Below, piece after piece: positions 8,474 to 19,700 of a DNA stretch of 64,000 bases (the stretch's first letter is position 1; every line of letters begins with the position of its first letter). The notes under the pieces were generated by a model. It saw only the letters and a program-made list of their open reading frames with translations. It made no database searches and was not told the origin of the DNA. The translations under genes were made by a program, and so were the position numbers. Origin of the DNA: Pseudomonas fluorescens (GTDB taxonomy: Bacteria > Pseudomonadota > Gammaproteobacteria > Pseudomonadales > Pseudomonadaceae); the NCBI RefSeq assembly GCF_902498195.1, contig NZ_CABVIY010000008.1, positions 186,001-250,000 of the forward strand, read 5' to 3'.

Positions 8474-8965
8474 TCAGGCGATGCGTGGGTCTGGATTGTC
8501 CAGGACGCTGTCTGTCTGCTCAGCACGGAAGGTTTTCAGCACTTCATGGAACTGCGGGTGCTTGGCGCCCAGGATACTCGCCGACAGCAGCGCTGCGTTG
8601 ATCGCGCCAGCCTTGCCGATGGCCAGGGTGGCGACCGGAATGCCAGCAGGCATCTGCACGATGGAGAGCAGCGAATCGACGCCCGAGAGCATCGCCGACT
8701 GCACCGGCACGCCCAGCACCGGCAGGTGGGTCTTGGCCGCACACATGCCAGGCAAGTGGGCTGCGCCGCCGGCACCGGCGATGATCACCTCGATGCCACG
8801 CGCTTCCGCTTCTTCAGCGTACTGGAACAGCAGGTCCGGGGTGCGGTGGGCAGAGACCACTTTCACCTCGTAAGGGATGCCGAGCTTTTCCAGCATATCG
8901 GCGGTGTGGCTAAGGGTGGACCAATCGGACTTGGAGCCCATGATCACGCCAACCAGTGCACTCAT
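8474..8965 (-). CDS. purE: N5-CAIR mutase PurE
   Basis: Cytoplasmic class I PurE converting N5-CAIR to CAIR, 163 residues as expected. GSKSDW (residues 10-15) and SAHRTP (39-44) form the nucleotide/catalytic site, with GAGGAAHLPGM at about 64-74. GAGAAGAGG precedes the ATG. It is the first gene of purEK. The 75 bases upstream carry a strong hairpin with a U-run that could act as an attenuator. Confidence 0.97.
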   Translation of the reverse strand: MSALVGVIMGSKSDWSTLSHTADMLEKLGIPYEVKVVSAHRTPDLLFQYAEEAEARGIEVIIAGAGGAAHLPGMCAAKTHLPVLGVPVQSAMLSGVDSLLSIVQMPAGIPVATLAIGKAGAINAALLSASILGAKHPQFHEVLKTFRAEQTDSVLDNPDPRIA

Positions 8966-9004
8966 CGTCGTGCCTCTTCTCTCTGGGCGCCCGCAGGCGC
9001 GTCA

Positions 9005-9037
9005 AAAAACAACAAGCCACGCATTGTGCGTGGCTTG
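9005..9037 (-). terminator. Intrinsic terminator upstream of purE (end of LysR unit or purEK attenuator)
   Basis: Perfect 11-bp stem CAAGCCACGCA/TGCGTGGCTTG (9013-9037) with a 3-base loop. On the minus strand it is followed by TTGTTTTTTGA. It faces the same way as purEK and lies only about 40-70 bases before the purE ATG. It may terminate the upstream lysR transcript or act in the purE leader. Confidence 0.75.
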
Positions 9038-9188
9038 ATTGTACGAAAAATGGCCGGGCGAACCGGCCGAAGGCCGCGCAGTATACCTCAATACGACAGA
9101 TAAACAGCCCCCGTTTCGACCATCTGTCATACGGCGCAAAGCCCCGGTTTTATTGACCTGAAGGTCAATCCGATTCCCCACAAAACCC

Positions 9189-9278
9189 TGTGGGAGCGGG
9201 CTTGCTCGCGAAAGCGGTGTATCAGGCAGCATTGATGTCGACTGGCACTCCCTCTTCGCGAGCAAGCCCGCTCCCACA
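9189..9278. repeat. REPIN (family A)
   Basis: Inverted REP pair (GTGGGAGCGGGCTTGCTCGC and its complement) between purE and the LysR gene. Confidence 0.9.
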
Positions 9279-9294
9279 TTTGATCTTCTTGGCC

Positions 9295-10212
9295 TCAGGA
9301 GCCGGTTGTGCCTTGGGCTGCACCGCCTTCCAACTTGCGCCACAACAATCGAACGTTGGCTTTGCGCACCAACGCACAGCGATAAAGGCGAATCTCCAAC
9401 GGCACATGCCATTGCGGACCGCCGCACACCACCAACTCACCGCGTGCCAACTCGGCACGAACGCTGAGCTGAGGCACCCATGCGATACCCAACCCTTCCA
9501 GCGCCATGCTTTTAAGGCTGTCGGCCATTGCCGTTTCGTAGATGGTGGTAAAACGCAGCGCCCGCTGGCGCAGCAGCATGTTCACGGAGCGACCCAGAAA
9601 CGCACCGGCGCTATAAGCCAGCAACGGCACGCTGCCCTCGCCCTCCAGATCGAACAGCGGCTTGCCGTCGGCATCGGCCGCACACACCGGCAGCATTTCG
9701 GTATGACCCAGGTGCAACGACGGAAAGATTTCCGGGTCCATCTGCATCGCCGCATCCGGGTCGTAGAAGGCCAGCATCAGGTCGCAGCCACCTTCACGCA
9801 GTGCATGTACCGCGTCGCCTACGTTGGTCGCGACCAGTCGCGTGGCGATGTTCAAACCTTCATTGCGCAGTTGCGCGATCCAGCGCGGGAAGAAACCCAG
9901 TGCCAGCGAGTGAGCGGCGGCGACTTGCATCACTTCGCCCTGCCCGCCTTCCAGATGATGAAGATGACGCAGCACTTCGCCGAGCTGTTCGACCACGGTG
10001 CGCGCGGTGACCAGGAACAACTGCCCCGCCGCCGTCAGCTCGATCGGCGTGCGCGAGCGGTTGACCAGCGTCAGCCCCAGCGCCGCTTCCAGGCTGCGGA
10101 TCCGCCGGCTGAACGCCGGCTGGGTCACGAAGCGCCGTTCCGCCGCCTGGGAGAAGCTGCGGGTGGCGGCCAGGGCACTGAAGTCCTCCAGCCATTTACT
10201 TTCCAGATTCAT
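9295..10212 (-). CDS. LysR-type regulator, HypT (YjiE/QseD)-like
   Basis: 305-residue LysR-family transcription factor. The winged helix-turn-helix lies at about residues 1-60. The KWLEDFSALAATRSFSQAA and QPAFSRRIRSLE segments resemble E. coli HypT, a hypochlorite-responsive regulator, more than generic LysR proteins (comparison from memory). The start at 10212 (MNLESKWL) replaces a longer frame to 10236. It is divergent from aspA across 180 bases, so it may act on aspA, but that is only position. It ends just before a REPIN and a terminator. Confidence 0.85.
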   Translation of the reverse strand: MNLESKWLEDFSALAATRSFSQAAERRFVTQPAFSRRIRSLEAALGLTLVNRSRTPIELTAAGQLFLVTARTVVEQLGEVLRHLHHLEGGQGEVMQVAAAHSLALGFFPRWIAQLRNEGLNIATRLVATNVGDAVHALREGGCDLMLAFYDPDAAMQMDPEIFPSLHLGHTEMLPVCAADADGKPLFDLEGEGSVPLLAYSAGAFLGRSVNMLLRQRALRFTTIYETAMADSLKSMALEGLGIAWVPQLSVRAELARGELVVCGGPQWHVPLEIRLYRCALVRKANVRLLWRKLEGGAAQGTTGS

Positions 10213-10392
10213 CACGTCCTCCCGGACACGCACCAATTTAGGTCACACGCTCGCCGCGAACGCGGCGTCACATGGGCATTATGCCGAATATGCATAGCCC
10301 AGTGTTTAACAGCATTGGCCCAAAATTCTCCACAAGCCTAGCATTTGCAGTGTTCCGGCACAGACCGGGTCCATATCGAGATGATTTCTATC

Positions 10393-11817
10393 ATGTCCTC
10401 CGCTGCATCATTCCGCACAGAAAAAGACCTGCTTGGCGTACTTGAAGTACCGGCTCAAGCGTATTACGGCATCCAGACCCTGCGAGCGGTGAATAACTTC
10501 CGTCTCTCCGGCGTTCCGATTTCGCATTACCCGAAGCTGGTAGTCGGCTTGGCGATGGTCAAACAAGCCGCCGCTGACGCCAACCGCGAACTGGGTCACC
10601 TGAGCGAAGCCAAGCACGCGGCCATCAGCGAAGCCTGTGCACGACTGATCCGCGGCGATTTCCACGATGAGTTCGTGGTGGACATGATTCAAGGCGGTGC
10701 TGGCACTTCGACCAACATGAATGCCAACGAAGTCATCGCCAACATCGCGCTGGAGGCCATGGGTCACCAGAAGGGCGAGTACCAATACCTGCACCCGAAC
10801 AACGACGTGAACATGGCGCAGTCGACCAACGACGCCTACCCGACGGCCATCCGCCTGGGTCTGCTGTTGGGTCACGACGCGCTGCTGGCCAGCCTCGACA
10901 GCCTGATCCAGTCGTTCGCCGCCAAAGGTGAAGAATTCAGCCACGTCCTGAAGATGGGTCGTACCCAACTGCAAGACGCCGTGCCGATGACCCTGGGCCA
11001 GGAATTCCGTGCTTTCGCCACTACTCTGGGCGAAGACCTGGCGCGTCTGAAGACGCTGGCGCCAGAACTGCTGACCGAAGTGAACCTGGGCGGCACCGCG
11101 ATCGGCACCGGCATCAACGCCGACCCGCGCTACCAGCACCTGGCCGTACAGCGCCTGGCCACCATCAGCGGCCATCCGCTGGTCCCGGCGGCCGACCTGA
11201 TCGAAGCCACCTCCGACATGGGCGCCTTCGTGCTGTTCTCCGGCATGCTCAAGCGCACTGCGGTCAAGCTGTCGAAGATCTGCAACGACCTGCGCCTGCT
11301 GTCCAGCGGCCCGCGCACCGGCATCAACGAAATCAACCTGCCGGCGCGTCAGCCAGGCAGTTCGATCATGCCAGGCAAGGTCAACCCGGTGATCCCGGAA
11401 GCCGTGAACCAGGTGGCATTCCAGATCATCGGCAACGACCTGGCCCTGACCATCGCGGCCGAAGGCGGCCAGCTGCAACTGAACGTGATGGAGCCGCTGA
11501 TCGCCTTCAAGATCTTCGACTCGATCCGCCTGCTGCAGCGCGCCATGGACATGCTGCGCGAGCACTGCATCACCGGCATCACCGCCAACGAAGAACGTTG
11601 CCGTGAACTGGTCGAGCACTCGATCGGCCTGGTGACCGCGCTGAACCCGTACATCGGCTATGAAAACGCCACCCGCATCGCCCGTATCGCCCTTGAAAGC
11701 GGTCGTGGCGTGCTGGAACTGGTGCGCGAAGAAGGCTTGCTCGACGACGCCATGCTCGCCGACATCCTGCGCCCGGAAAACATGATTGCCCCGCGTCTGG
11801 TGCCTCTGAAGGCCTGA
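10393..11817 (+). CDS. aspA: Aspartate ammonia-lyase AspA
   Basis: Homotetrameric lyase converting L-aspartate to fumarate and ammonia, 474 residues (E. coli AspA has 478). The superfamily signature GSSIMPGKVNP lies near residue 320. TSTNMNANEVIAN (near 100) and the AQSTNDAYPTA loop complete the active site. The start at 10393 (MSSAASFRTEKDLLG) is preferred over the ATG four codons earlier. A strong terminator follows. The asparaginase gene comes next in the same direction, so the pair could carry asparagine through aspartate to fumarate. Confidence 0.96.
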   Translation: MSSAASFRTEKDLLGVLEVPAQAYYGIQTLRAVNNFRLSGVPISHYPKLVVGLAMVKQAAADANRELGHLSEAKHAAISEACARLIRGDFHDEFVVDMIQGGAGTSTNMNANEVIANIALEAMGHQKGEYQYLHPNNDVNMAQSTNDAYPTAIRLGLLLGHDALLASLDSLIQSFAAKGEEFSHVLKMGRTQLQDAVPMTLGQEFRAFATTLGEDLARLKTLAPELLTEVNLGGTAIGTGINADPRYQHLAVQRLATISGHPLVPAADLIEATSDMGAFVLFSGMLKRTAVKLSKICNDLRLLSSGPRTGINEINLPARQPGSSIMPGKVNPVIPEAVNQVAFQIIGNDLALTIAAEGGQLQLNVMEPLIAFKIFDSIRLLQRAMDMLREHCITGITANEERCRELVEHSIGLVTALNPYIGYENATRIARIALESGRGVLELVREEGLLDDAMLADILRPENMIAPRLVPLKA

Positions 11818-11871
11818 CCAACGCTGTAGCACCGCTCACCAGGTCGAGGGACTAGACACCTCTCACCTTTT

Positions 11872-11909
11872 GAGGGCTTGGAGATCACTCTCCAGGCCCT
11901 TTTTTTTAT
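11872..11909 (+). terminator. Intrinsic terminator of aspA
   Basis: Stem GAGGGCTTGGAGA/TCTCCAGGCCCTT (one internal mismatch) around a TCAC loop, followed by a run of eight T. It lies about 55 bases after the aspA stop. Confidence 0.88.
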
Positions 11910-11925
11910 TCCACGCAAAAGCACC

Positions 11926-12016
11926 CTGTAGGAGCGAGCCTGCTCGCGATAGCATTAGGTCAGACACTAGTATGTTGACTGCCAGTGCGCCTTCGCGAGC
12001 AGGCTCGCTCCCACAG
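11926..12016. repeat. REPIN (family A, variant arms)
   Basis: Inverted pair with the diverged core GAGCGAGCCTGCTCGCGA instead of GGAGCGGGCTTGCTCGCGA, between aspA and the asparaginase gene. Confidence 0.85.
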
Positions 12017-12040
12017 GCCATCTCTTGCGGAGACCTCCAA

Positions 12041-13045
12041 TTGAATTCCAGCAACTACCCTGCCGCGCAAAATGTCATGGTGCTCTACACCGGTGGCACC
12101 ATCGGCATGCAGGCCAGTGCCAACGGCCTGGCCCCGGCGTCCGGCTTCGAAGCGCGGATGCGCGAATACCTGCACAGCCAGCCTGATCTGGTGGTGCCGC
12201 AGTGGCGTTTCCGTGAAATGACACCGCTGATCGACAGCGCCAACATGACGCCCACCTACTGGCAACAGCTGCGTGAAGCGGTGGTCGACGCCGTCGATGT
12301 GCAAGGCTGCGACAGCGTGCTGATCCTGCACGGCACCGATACCCTGGCCTACAGCGCCGCCGCCATGAGTTTCCAGTTGCTCGGCCTGCACGCCCGCGTG
12401 TGTTTCACCGGCTCGATGCTGCCGGCCGGTGTCACCGACAGCGATGCCTGGGAAAACCTCAGTGGAGCGCTGGTTGCCCTGGGCCAGGGTGTGGCGCCGG
12501 GCGTGCATTTGTACTTCCATGGTGAATTGCTGGACCCGACCCGTTGCGCGAAGGTGCGCAGTTTCGGCCGTCATCCGTTCAAGCGCCTGGAGCGCCAGGG
12601 CGGCGGCGTGAAAGCGTCCTCGATCCCTGCACAGCTGAATTACCACCAGAGCAAACAACTGGCGAACGTTGCAGTGCTGCCTTTATTCCCCGGCATCCGC
12701 GCCGGGATCCTGGATGGCCTGCTCGATAGCGGCATTCAGGGCCTGGTGCTGGAATGCTACGGCAGCGGCACCGGCCCCAGCGACAATCCCGAGTTTCTCG
12801 CCAGCCTGGAGCGGGCGCGGGACAAGGGCGTGGTGGTGGTTGCGGTGACCCAATGCCATGAAGGTGGCGTGGAGCTGGACGTGTATGAGGCCGGGAGCCG
12901 GTTGCGGGGCGTTGGCGTGTTGTCGGGTGGCGGCATGACGCGTGAGGCCGCGTTCGGGAAGTTGCATGCGCTGATCGGTGTCGGGCTCGATACCGCTGAA
13001 GTTCGCCGTCTTGTTGAACTCGACCTCTGCGGCGAACTGAGCTGA
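12041..13045 (+). CDS. L-asparaginase, type I (AnsA-like, cytoplasmic)
   Basis: 334-residue asparaginase hydrolysing L-asparagine to aspartate and ammonia. Both active-site threonine motifs are present: YTGGTIGM (residues 16-23) and LHGTDTLAYSA (96-106). No signal peptide is seen, and the GSMLPAGVTDSDAW and GGGMTREA segments resemble cytoplasmic AnsA. The TTG at 12041 is preferred because GCGGAG lies 10 bases upstream; the first ATG (12077) falls inside the first beta strand. The open frame further upstream only reads through a REPIN. The neighbouring aspA suggests asparagine/aspartate use. Confidence 0.88.
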   Translation: MNSSNYPAAQNVMVLYTGGTIGMQASANGLAPASGFEARMREYLHSQPDLVVPQWRFREMTPLIDSANMTPTYWQQLREAVVDAVDVQGCDSVLILHGTDTLAYSAAAMSFQLLGLHARVCFTGSMLPAGVTDSDAWENLSGALVALGQGVAPGVHLYFHGELLDPTRCAKVRSFGRHPFKRLERQGGGVKASSIPAQLNYHQSKQLANVAVLPLFPGIRAGILDGLLDSGIQGLVLECYGSGTGPSDNPEFLASLERARDKGVVVVAVTQCHEGGVELDVYEAGSRLRGVGVLSGGGMTREAAFGKLHALIGVGLDTAEVRRLVELDLCGELS

Positions 13046-13058
13046 CACCTCGCCCGTC

Positions 13059-13152
13059 CCTGTGGGAGCGGGCTTGCTCGCGAATGCAATCAGTCAATTG
13101 ACCGCTATATCGACTGACCTGCCGCATTCGCGAGCAAGCCCGCTCCCACAGG
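13059..13152. repeat. REPIN (family A)
   Basis: Inverted REP pair (CCTGTGGGAGCGGGCTTGCT and complement) between the asparaginase and AraC genes. Confidence 0.9.
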
Positions 13153-13209
13153 TCCATCGCTCGGCATGTAACTTGCTGTGTTCCAGCCATCCCAAGGCTG
13201 GAAGTCCCC

Positions 13210-14202
13210 ATGCTCCACTCCCACCTCACTACCCTCAACGCCGTCTCCCTGATCCTCAACGCCTTCAAGGCCGATGGCCTGTCCAGCGATGCCTTGTTGG
13301 CCGGCAGTGGCATCTGCGCGGCCGACCTGAACCGTGCCGACACACGCATCACCACCAACCAGGAGATGCAGGTGTGCGCCAATGCCGTTGCGCTCAAGCG
13401 CGATATCGGCCTGGAACTGGGCCGGCGCATGCACGTTTCCTGCTACGGCATGCTCGGTTACGCATTGCTCACCTGTGCCACCTTCGGTGACGCGTTACGC
13501 CTGGCGATGCGTTATCCGGCGCTGCTGGGAACACTTTTTGAACTGAGCCTTGAAGAGGACGGCGAGCGTGTGTGGTTCGTTGCCGCCGATTACCGGGAGA
13601 GTCCCGCGATGGCCGTGTTCAATGCCGAGTTCTGCCTGGTCTCGCTAAAAGTCATCTGCGACGACCTGTTCGGACACCCGCTGCCACTCATCGCCGCGCG
13701 TTTCGAGCATGCCGCGCCCGACTATGAAGCCACCTATGCCGAGCACTTTGATTGCCCGCTGCACTTCGGTGCACGGGATAACGCCTTCGCCTTCGACAAA
13801 CAGTGGCTCGACCAACCCTTGCCACTGGCGGACGTCATTACCCATCAAGCCATGGCCGAACGCTGCCGCAAGCAGAACACTGAATTCACCGGTCGCCAGG
13901 CGTGGCTGGGGCGGATTCGCCAACTGCTCAGTGCGCAATTGAACGCGGCGCCGGGGCTCGAAGGCCTGGCCGAGCAGATGAACTGTTCGGCGCGAACCTT
14001 GCGTCGTCACCTCAAGGACCTGGGGTGCAGCTATCAGGAACTGCTCGACGAACTGCGCTTCGAACAAGCCAAGCAAATGCTCTGCGAGGATCAATTGCCG
14101 ATCTACCGGATTGCCGAAGCCCTGGGTTTCAGTGAAACCGCGAGTTTTCGCCATGCGTTCGTGCGCTGGAGTGGTGTTGCGCCCAGCCAGTTCCGCCCAT
14201 AA
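13210..14202 (+). CDS. AraC-family regulator with N-terminal arabinose-binding-like (PF12625-type) domain
   Basis: 330-residue transcription factor. The N-terminal half (about 20-200) resembles the OruR/ArgR-like sensor domain. The C-terminal AraC DNA-binding domain spans about 235-330 with its two helix-turn-helix motifs (GLAEQMNCSARTLRRHLKD and IYRIAEALGFSETASFRHAF). It lies directly upstream, in the same direction, of the acetylpolyamine amidohydrolase and polyamine-binding genes. Control of that module by a polyamine-type inducer is a reasonable inference but not shown. Confidence 0.88.
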   Translation: MLHSHLTTLNAVSLILNAFKADGLSSDALLAGSGICAADLNRADTRITTNQEMQVCANAVALKRDIGLELGRRMHVSCYGMLGYALLTCATFGDALRLAMRYPALLGTLFELSLEEDGERVWFVAADYRESPAMAVFNAEFCLVSLKVICDDLFGHPLPLIAARFEHAAPDYEATYAEHFDCPLHFGARDNAFAFDKQWLDQPLPLADVITHQAMAERCRKQNTEFTGRQAWLGRIRQLLSAQLNAAPGLEGLAEQMNCSARTLRRHLKDLGCSYQELLDELRFEQAKQMLCEDQLPIYRIAEALGFSETASFRHAFVRWSGVAPSQFRP

Positions 14203-14208
14203 AAAATC

Positions 14209-14284
14209 AAAAGATCGCAGCCTTCGGCAGCTCCTGCATTGCAATGCGCCCACCTGTAGGAGCTGCCGAAGGCTGCGATCTTTT
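14209..14284. repeat. Long inverted repeat (family B: REP of GATCGCAGCC type)
   Basis: Two inverted arms of about 30 bp (AAAGATCGCAGCCTTCGGCA and complement) around a 17-bp loop, immediately after the AraC gene. The T-rich end could also let it act as a terminator. It belongs to a second repeat family, also seen at 34633, 41627 and as single arms elsewhere. Confidence 0.88.
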
Positions 14285-14406
14285 AATTGCAAGGGGCGAA
14301 TTTCGGTCAAATGTTTTGGCCGTATCGATCCCCTTTTGGCCTTTCCTGCCGTTCTCCAAAACCCTCCGCGCCGCAAGACTGTGTGCAACCGAATCAGCCT
14401 GCGGAG

Positions 14407-14414
14407 AACAAGAA
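14407..14414 (+). promoter_or_regulatory. Crc/Hfq-type CA motif at the amidohydrolase start
   Basis: AACAAGAA matches the catabolite-repression motif AACAANAA exactly. It occupies the spacer between GCGGAG and the ATG at 14415, where Hfq/Crc binding would block translation. Confidence 0.6.
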
Positions 14415-15450
<1,036 letters not shown>

Positions 15451-15452
<2 letters not shown>

Positions 15453-15458
15453 CAACAA
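15451..15458 (+). promoter_or_regulatory. Crc/Hfq-type CA motif at the polyamine-binding protein start
   Basis: AACAACAA is an exact AACAANAA match running into the ATG at 15458. It is the second such motif in this two-gene operon. Confidence 0.6.
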
Positions 15459-16558
15459 TGAACAGACTCAAGCGTTTTATCGCGCCAGCGCTTTGCGCGA
15501 CCGTGCTCAGTGGCGCCGTCCATGCCGAAGAACGAACGTTGCGCGTCTACAACTGGTTCGACTACATCACCCCCAAGGCCCTGGAAGATTTCAAGGCGCA
15601 GAACACCCAGACCAAACTGGTCTACGACATTTTCGACACCAACGAAGCCCTCGAAGCCAAGCTGCTGACCGGCAACTCCGGCTATGACGTCGTGGTGCCG
15701 TCCAATGTGTTTCTCGCCAAGCAAATTGAAGCGGGCGTGTTCCAGCCAATGGACCGCAGCAAGTTGCCGAACTGGAACCACCTCGATCCCAAACTGATGA
15801 AGCTGATCGAGGCCAACGACCCCGGCAACAAGTTCGCCGTGCCGTACATGTACGGCACCATCCTGATCGGCTTCAACCCGGACAAGGTCAAAGCCGCACT
15901 GGGCGACAACGCGCCGGTGGACAGCTGGGACCTGATCTTCAAGGAAGAGAACATCAGCAAGCTCAAGCAGTGTGGCGTTGCCCTGCTGGATTCGCCGTCG
16001 GAGATCCTGCCGCTGGCCCTGCAACACCTTGGCCTGGACCCCAACAGCAAGAAGCCGGCGGACTACGAGAAGGCTGAAGCGCTTCTGATGAAGATCCGCC
16101 CGTACGTCACCTACTTCCACTCCTCCAAGTACATGGCCGACATCGCCAACGGCGATATCTGCGTCGCGATCGGTTACTCCGGCAGCTTCTCCCAGGCCGC
16201 CAACCGCGCCAGGGAAGCCAAGAATGGTGTGACCGTCGACATGCGCCTGCCCAAGGAAGGCGCGCCGATCTGGTTCGACATGCTGTCGATTCCAAAGGGC
16301 GCGAAGAACCCGGAGGACGCGTACACCTTCATCAACTACTTGCTGCAACCGCAGGTGATCGCGCCAGTCAGCGATTTCGTCGGCTACCCGAACCCGAACA
16401 AGGACGCCACGGCATTGGTCGACCCGGCAATCCGCAACAACCCGAACCTGTACCCGACTGAAGCGGCGATGGCCACGCTGTACACCCTGCAACCTCTGCC
16501 GCGCGATGCAGAACGCGCGCGCACCCGGGCCTGGACCAAGATCAAGTCCGGGACCTGA
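15458..16558 (+). CDS. Periplasmic polyamine-binding protein (PotF/SpuD-like)
   Basis: Substrate-binding protein of a polyamine ABC transporter, 366 residues. The signal peptide is MNRLKRFIAPALCATVLSGA with cleavage after VHA (about residue 23). The family opening LRVYNWFDYITPKALEDF follows, then YDIFDTNEALEAKLLTG, SGYDVVVPSN and VAIGYSGSFSQAA. It lies 5 bases after the amidohydrolase; no permease or ATPase genes accompany it here, so it must share a transporter encoded elsewhere. It probably delivers (acetyl)polyamines; the ligand is not certain. Confidence 0.92.
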   Translation: MNRLKRFIAPALCATVLSGAVHAEERTLRVYNWFDYITPKALEDFKAQNTQTKLVYDIFDTNEALEAKLLTGNSGYDVVVPSNVFLAKQIEAGVFQPMDRSKLPNWNHLDPKLMKLIEANDPGNKFAVPYMYGTILIGFNPDKVKAALGDNAPVDSWDLIFKEENISKLKQCGVALLDSPSEILPLALQHLGLDPNSKKPADYEKAEALLMKIRPYVTYFHSSKYMADIANGDICVAIGYSGSFSQAANRAREAKNGVTVDMRLPKEGAPIWFDMLSIPKGAKNPEDAYTFINYLLQPQVIAPVSDFVGYPNPNKDATALVDPAIRNNPNLYPTEAAMATLYTLQPLPRDAERARTRAWTKIKSGT

Positions 16559-16577
16559 CGCAACGGCTGTGACCCAA

Positions 16578-16601
16578 GGCCCGCAATCGCGGGTCTTTTT
16601 T
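16578..16601 (+). terminator. Intrinsic terminator after the polyamine operon
   Basis: Stem GGCCCGC/GCGGGTC (one G-T pair), loop AATC, followed by six T. Confidence 0.88.
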
Positions 16602-16702
16602 GCCCACCATATCTATGTACCACCGGCCTCACAGACCAGCCCTCTACCTTGCCCAACCCGGCGCCCCCCCTGCGCCTCAACGGTTAGACAAGGAAATGGT
16701 CC

Positions 16703-19700
16703 ATGCCCGAAAACTCCACGCTCAGCGCTGTTGATGTACTGACCCAACTGGTAACCGGTCCCTCGCTCACCGATGTTGCCTCGAAAGCATTACGCACCGC
16801 GCTCAAGAAACTGTATCCCGACCTGGAGATCGATCCACAACTGGCGATGGTCGTCACGCCTCACTGGTTGATCGAAGGTAATGACGTCATCCCCGGCCGC
16901 CATCGGATCGAATCACTCACCGACATCCTGATGCGTCTCGGTTTGTCTGGCACCACCGTGACCTTTATCGACGGCGAACACTTTCTCACCTTGCAACCGG
17001 CTGTCGAACCGGCGACCCAGCTGCCCGTGAAGATCGACGCCATCGGACTGCTGATCAATGAACTCGCCCGCCTGTTGTTCGTGGCCTATCAGGAACAACA
17101 GGTCGATTACTGGAGCGAGCCCACCCGCCCCGGGGAACCACGCTGGTATCAGCTGTCGGACTCATTGCGCGGCCTGTGGAATGTCAGCGCGACCCTCGGC
17201 TGGGACGCGGATCAGCAGGCGATGGCCAAGGCGGTCTACGCCACGCCCGACAAACAACAGCGCCTCCCTACGGACAAGTACAAGACCCGGGCCTGCCTGA
17301 TTGATATCGATCAGGACGATGGAGCCGCACGCACCCACCTCAACGTACTCGACACCGCCGTGCTGGTCGGCTCCCTTGCCGACCGAACGCTGATACTGAC
17401 GCATTCGGTCACGCAAGGATTTCAGCAGTTCGATTCGTTCGATGCATTGGGCCAGGCATTGGCGCAGATGTATCTGACAAGCGCCTCCAACGGCAGCCTG
17501 AACTGGCGACTGTTCGAGCCCGATGGAAACTTTTTCGACCACCAGGCCTGCACATTGATTGCCTTGGAAGCGGATGCCATCGGGGCAATCAATTTTTTCC
17601 AGGCGTCGGACAAACCCGGCCGGTATCCGCACCTCGGCACCATCGGTCAAAGTGATGAGCCGCCGACGCGACTCAAGCCCCACTTCGATCAGATGCAACC
17701 TCTGCTGCCGCCATGGCTGGACAAAGCGTCCCCTACGGATCAGGCGAGTTACAGCCGACACCTGATGGATCTGACGGTCCTGCAACACCGCAACGTCGGC
17801 AAGACCTTCCAGGGCGAAGTCCCCGACATCCATGCCTTCACGCTGGACGCGCTGGTCAGACAGATGCGCAAGGACCACCCGCAAGCGAGCACCGCGAAGC
17901 TCGACAATGTCGAGATCAGCATCACCAGCCTGGTGGTCTGGGGCACTTTCGTTCTACCGGGTCAAACCGACACCCTGACGTTATCGCTCACCGAACTGGC
18001 GCTGCAAAATCTCGCCGGATTACCCTGGGGCAGCACCACCGTGAGCATCACCGACGGAACGCCGGTGCCGGGCTGGATGACCGCGGACTACCTGAAAAAA
18101 CTGGTGACCACGGTCGACATTGGCGCGACCTACCCCGCGATGCTCAAAAGCCGGCTGATCGAAAACCTGACCCAGGCAAGCGCACTCAAGCGGCTCTACA
18201 CCGAGCAGTTGCCAGTGGAACTTCCGTTGCTGGCGTTGCAGCAAAAAATTCGCGGCAACGCGGGGCTGGACGAACAGGGGTATCGATACGTGATTGCCGC
18301 GTTCGCCTCCACCACCATGGATAGAATGGTGGACGAGCAAGAAATCGTGGTACGCCCGCTGGCATTCATCCCACCGCATCGAGCGGATACCACGCCTGAC
18401 ACGGTGACCAACATGTTCGTCATCGGCCCGCGCCAGATGGACAAGGGGCCTTGCGTGCTCTTTCGCCCCCTGCTCAACCCGCCGCTGCTTCAGTACCCGT
18501 CGCGAAGCAATCTGCTGTACGCGATCCAGCACTCCAGATCACTCAGGGAATCGGTGCTGGCCTGGTTGCCAGACAACGCTCGTTTCAACTACAGCCAGTA
18601 TGTGTTTCCCGCAAAGTTTCCCTCGATCTGGATCGTGCCGCAGTTGTTGGTCGATCCCACGGTCGCGCTCGACTTGCGAGGGCCCGTCTCGCTGTCCGCA
18701 AGCGTTATCGAAAAGGATCTGCTGGACACGCTGTTCAACGCGACCGTTCAAGCCATGATCACCCAGGCAGACCGGCAGTCGGTATCTAACGCCGAAGCGC
18801 GCTGGGCGACGCTCAAGCAAGGCGGCTGGCTGGTGCTCAACGCGGCGCTGCCGTTCCTGGGGCGCACTGTCGGGGCTGCCGCATGGATCTGGCAGATCGT
18901 GGATGATTTGCAGGCCATCAGCGATGCGGGGAACGAGGAACAGGCCACACTCGACTGGTCAGCCCTGACCGATATTTTGATGGCGTTGGGCATGGTGCTC
19001 GCCCATCGTGCGGCCACCCGTAAACAGGCTCGACGCACGTTGGTCGAGCCGCTGGAGACAACCGTTTCACTGCCGGAAAAGATCGCTCCAGGCATACCCA
19101 AAAGCGTGCGTTTGCCGGACATTGCCGGCACTGATCTTCCCGCCACCCATGCAACATCGCTCAATGCGATCAACGCGCTGAATCGATCGCGGCCGGGCAT
19201 GGCATCTGTACTGGATAACCTGAAAATCCCCCAGCCCGAAGGGCTGGCCAAACCGGCGAGTGACGGTGCCCATCAACATCTCTATGCGCATGAGCAAACG
19301 TGGTACGCGCCGGTGGGTGAGCGATGGTTCGAGGTGCAACTCAACGACGACGAGCAGGTGCAAATCATCGATTCACGTCAGCAGCCTGCGCGCATTGGCC
19401 CCTTGTTGACCTACACCGCCGGCGGCCAGTGGGTCATCGATCTTCGCTTACGCTTGCGCGGTGGCGGATTGCCCAGTCGCCTCAAGAAAATGCAGCTGGA
19501 GAACCGGGCAAAGCTATTGGAAAAGCGAACCGTGCTCACGGCGTTCGATGAGAAGCAGGAAACCATGCGACTACAGCGCACAGAAGCTCGCAAGCTCATG
19601 CTCGAGGCCAAGCCAGAGGTCGCCGCCACTGCACGACAACAGTACCTCGACGAGCTGGATACGCAGTACAAGGCCTATGACGATCACATTCAGGCCCTCA

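Noticed and set aside
7350..8873. 507-codon plus-strand open frame across purK and purE
   Set aside because: Both pur genes are unmistakable on the minus strand.
10408..11832. 474-codon minus-strand open frame
   Set aside because: Shadow of aspA; no recognisable domain.
11870..12040. 57-codon N-terminal extension of the asparaginase
   Set aside because: It reads through the aspA terminator and a REPIN; the TTG at 12041 has a ribosome site and the family N-terminus.
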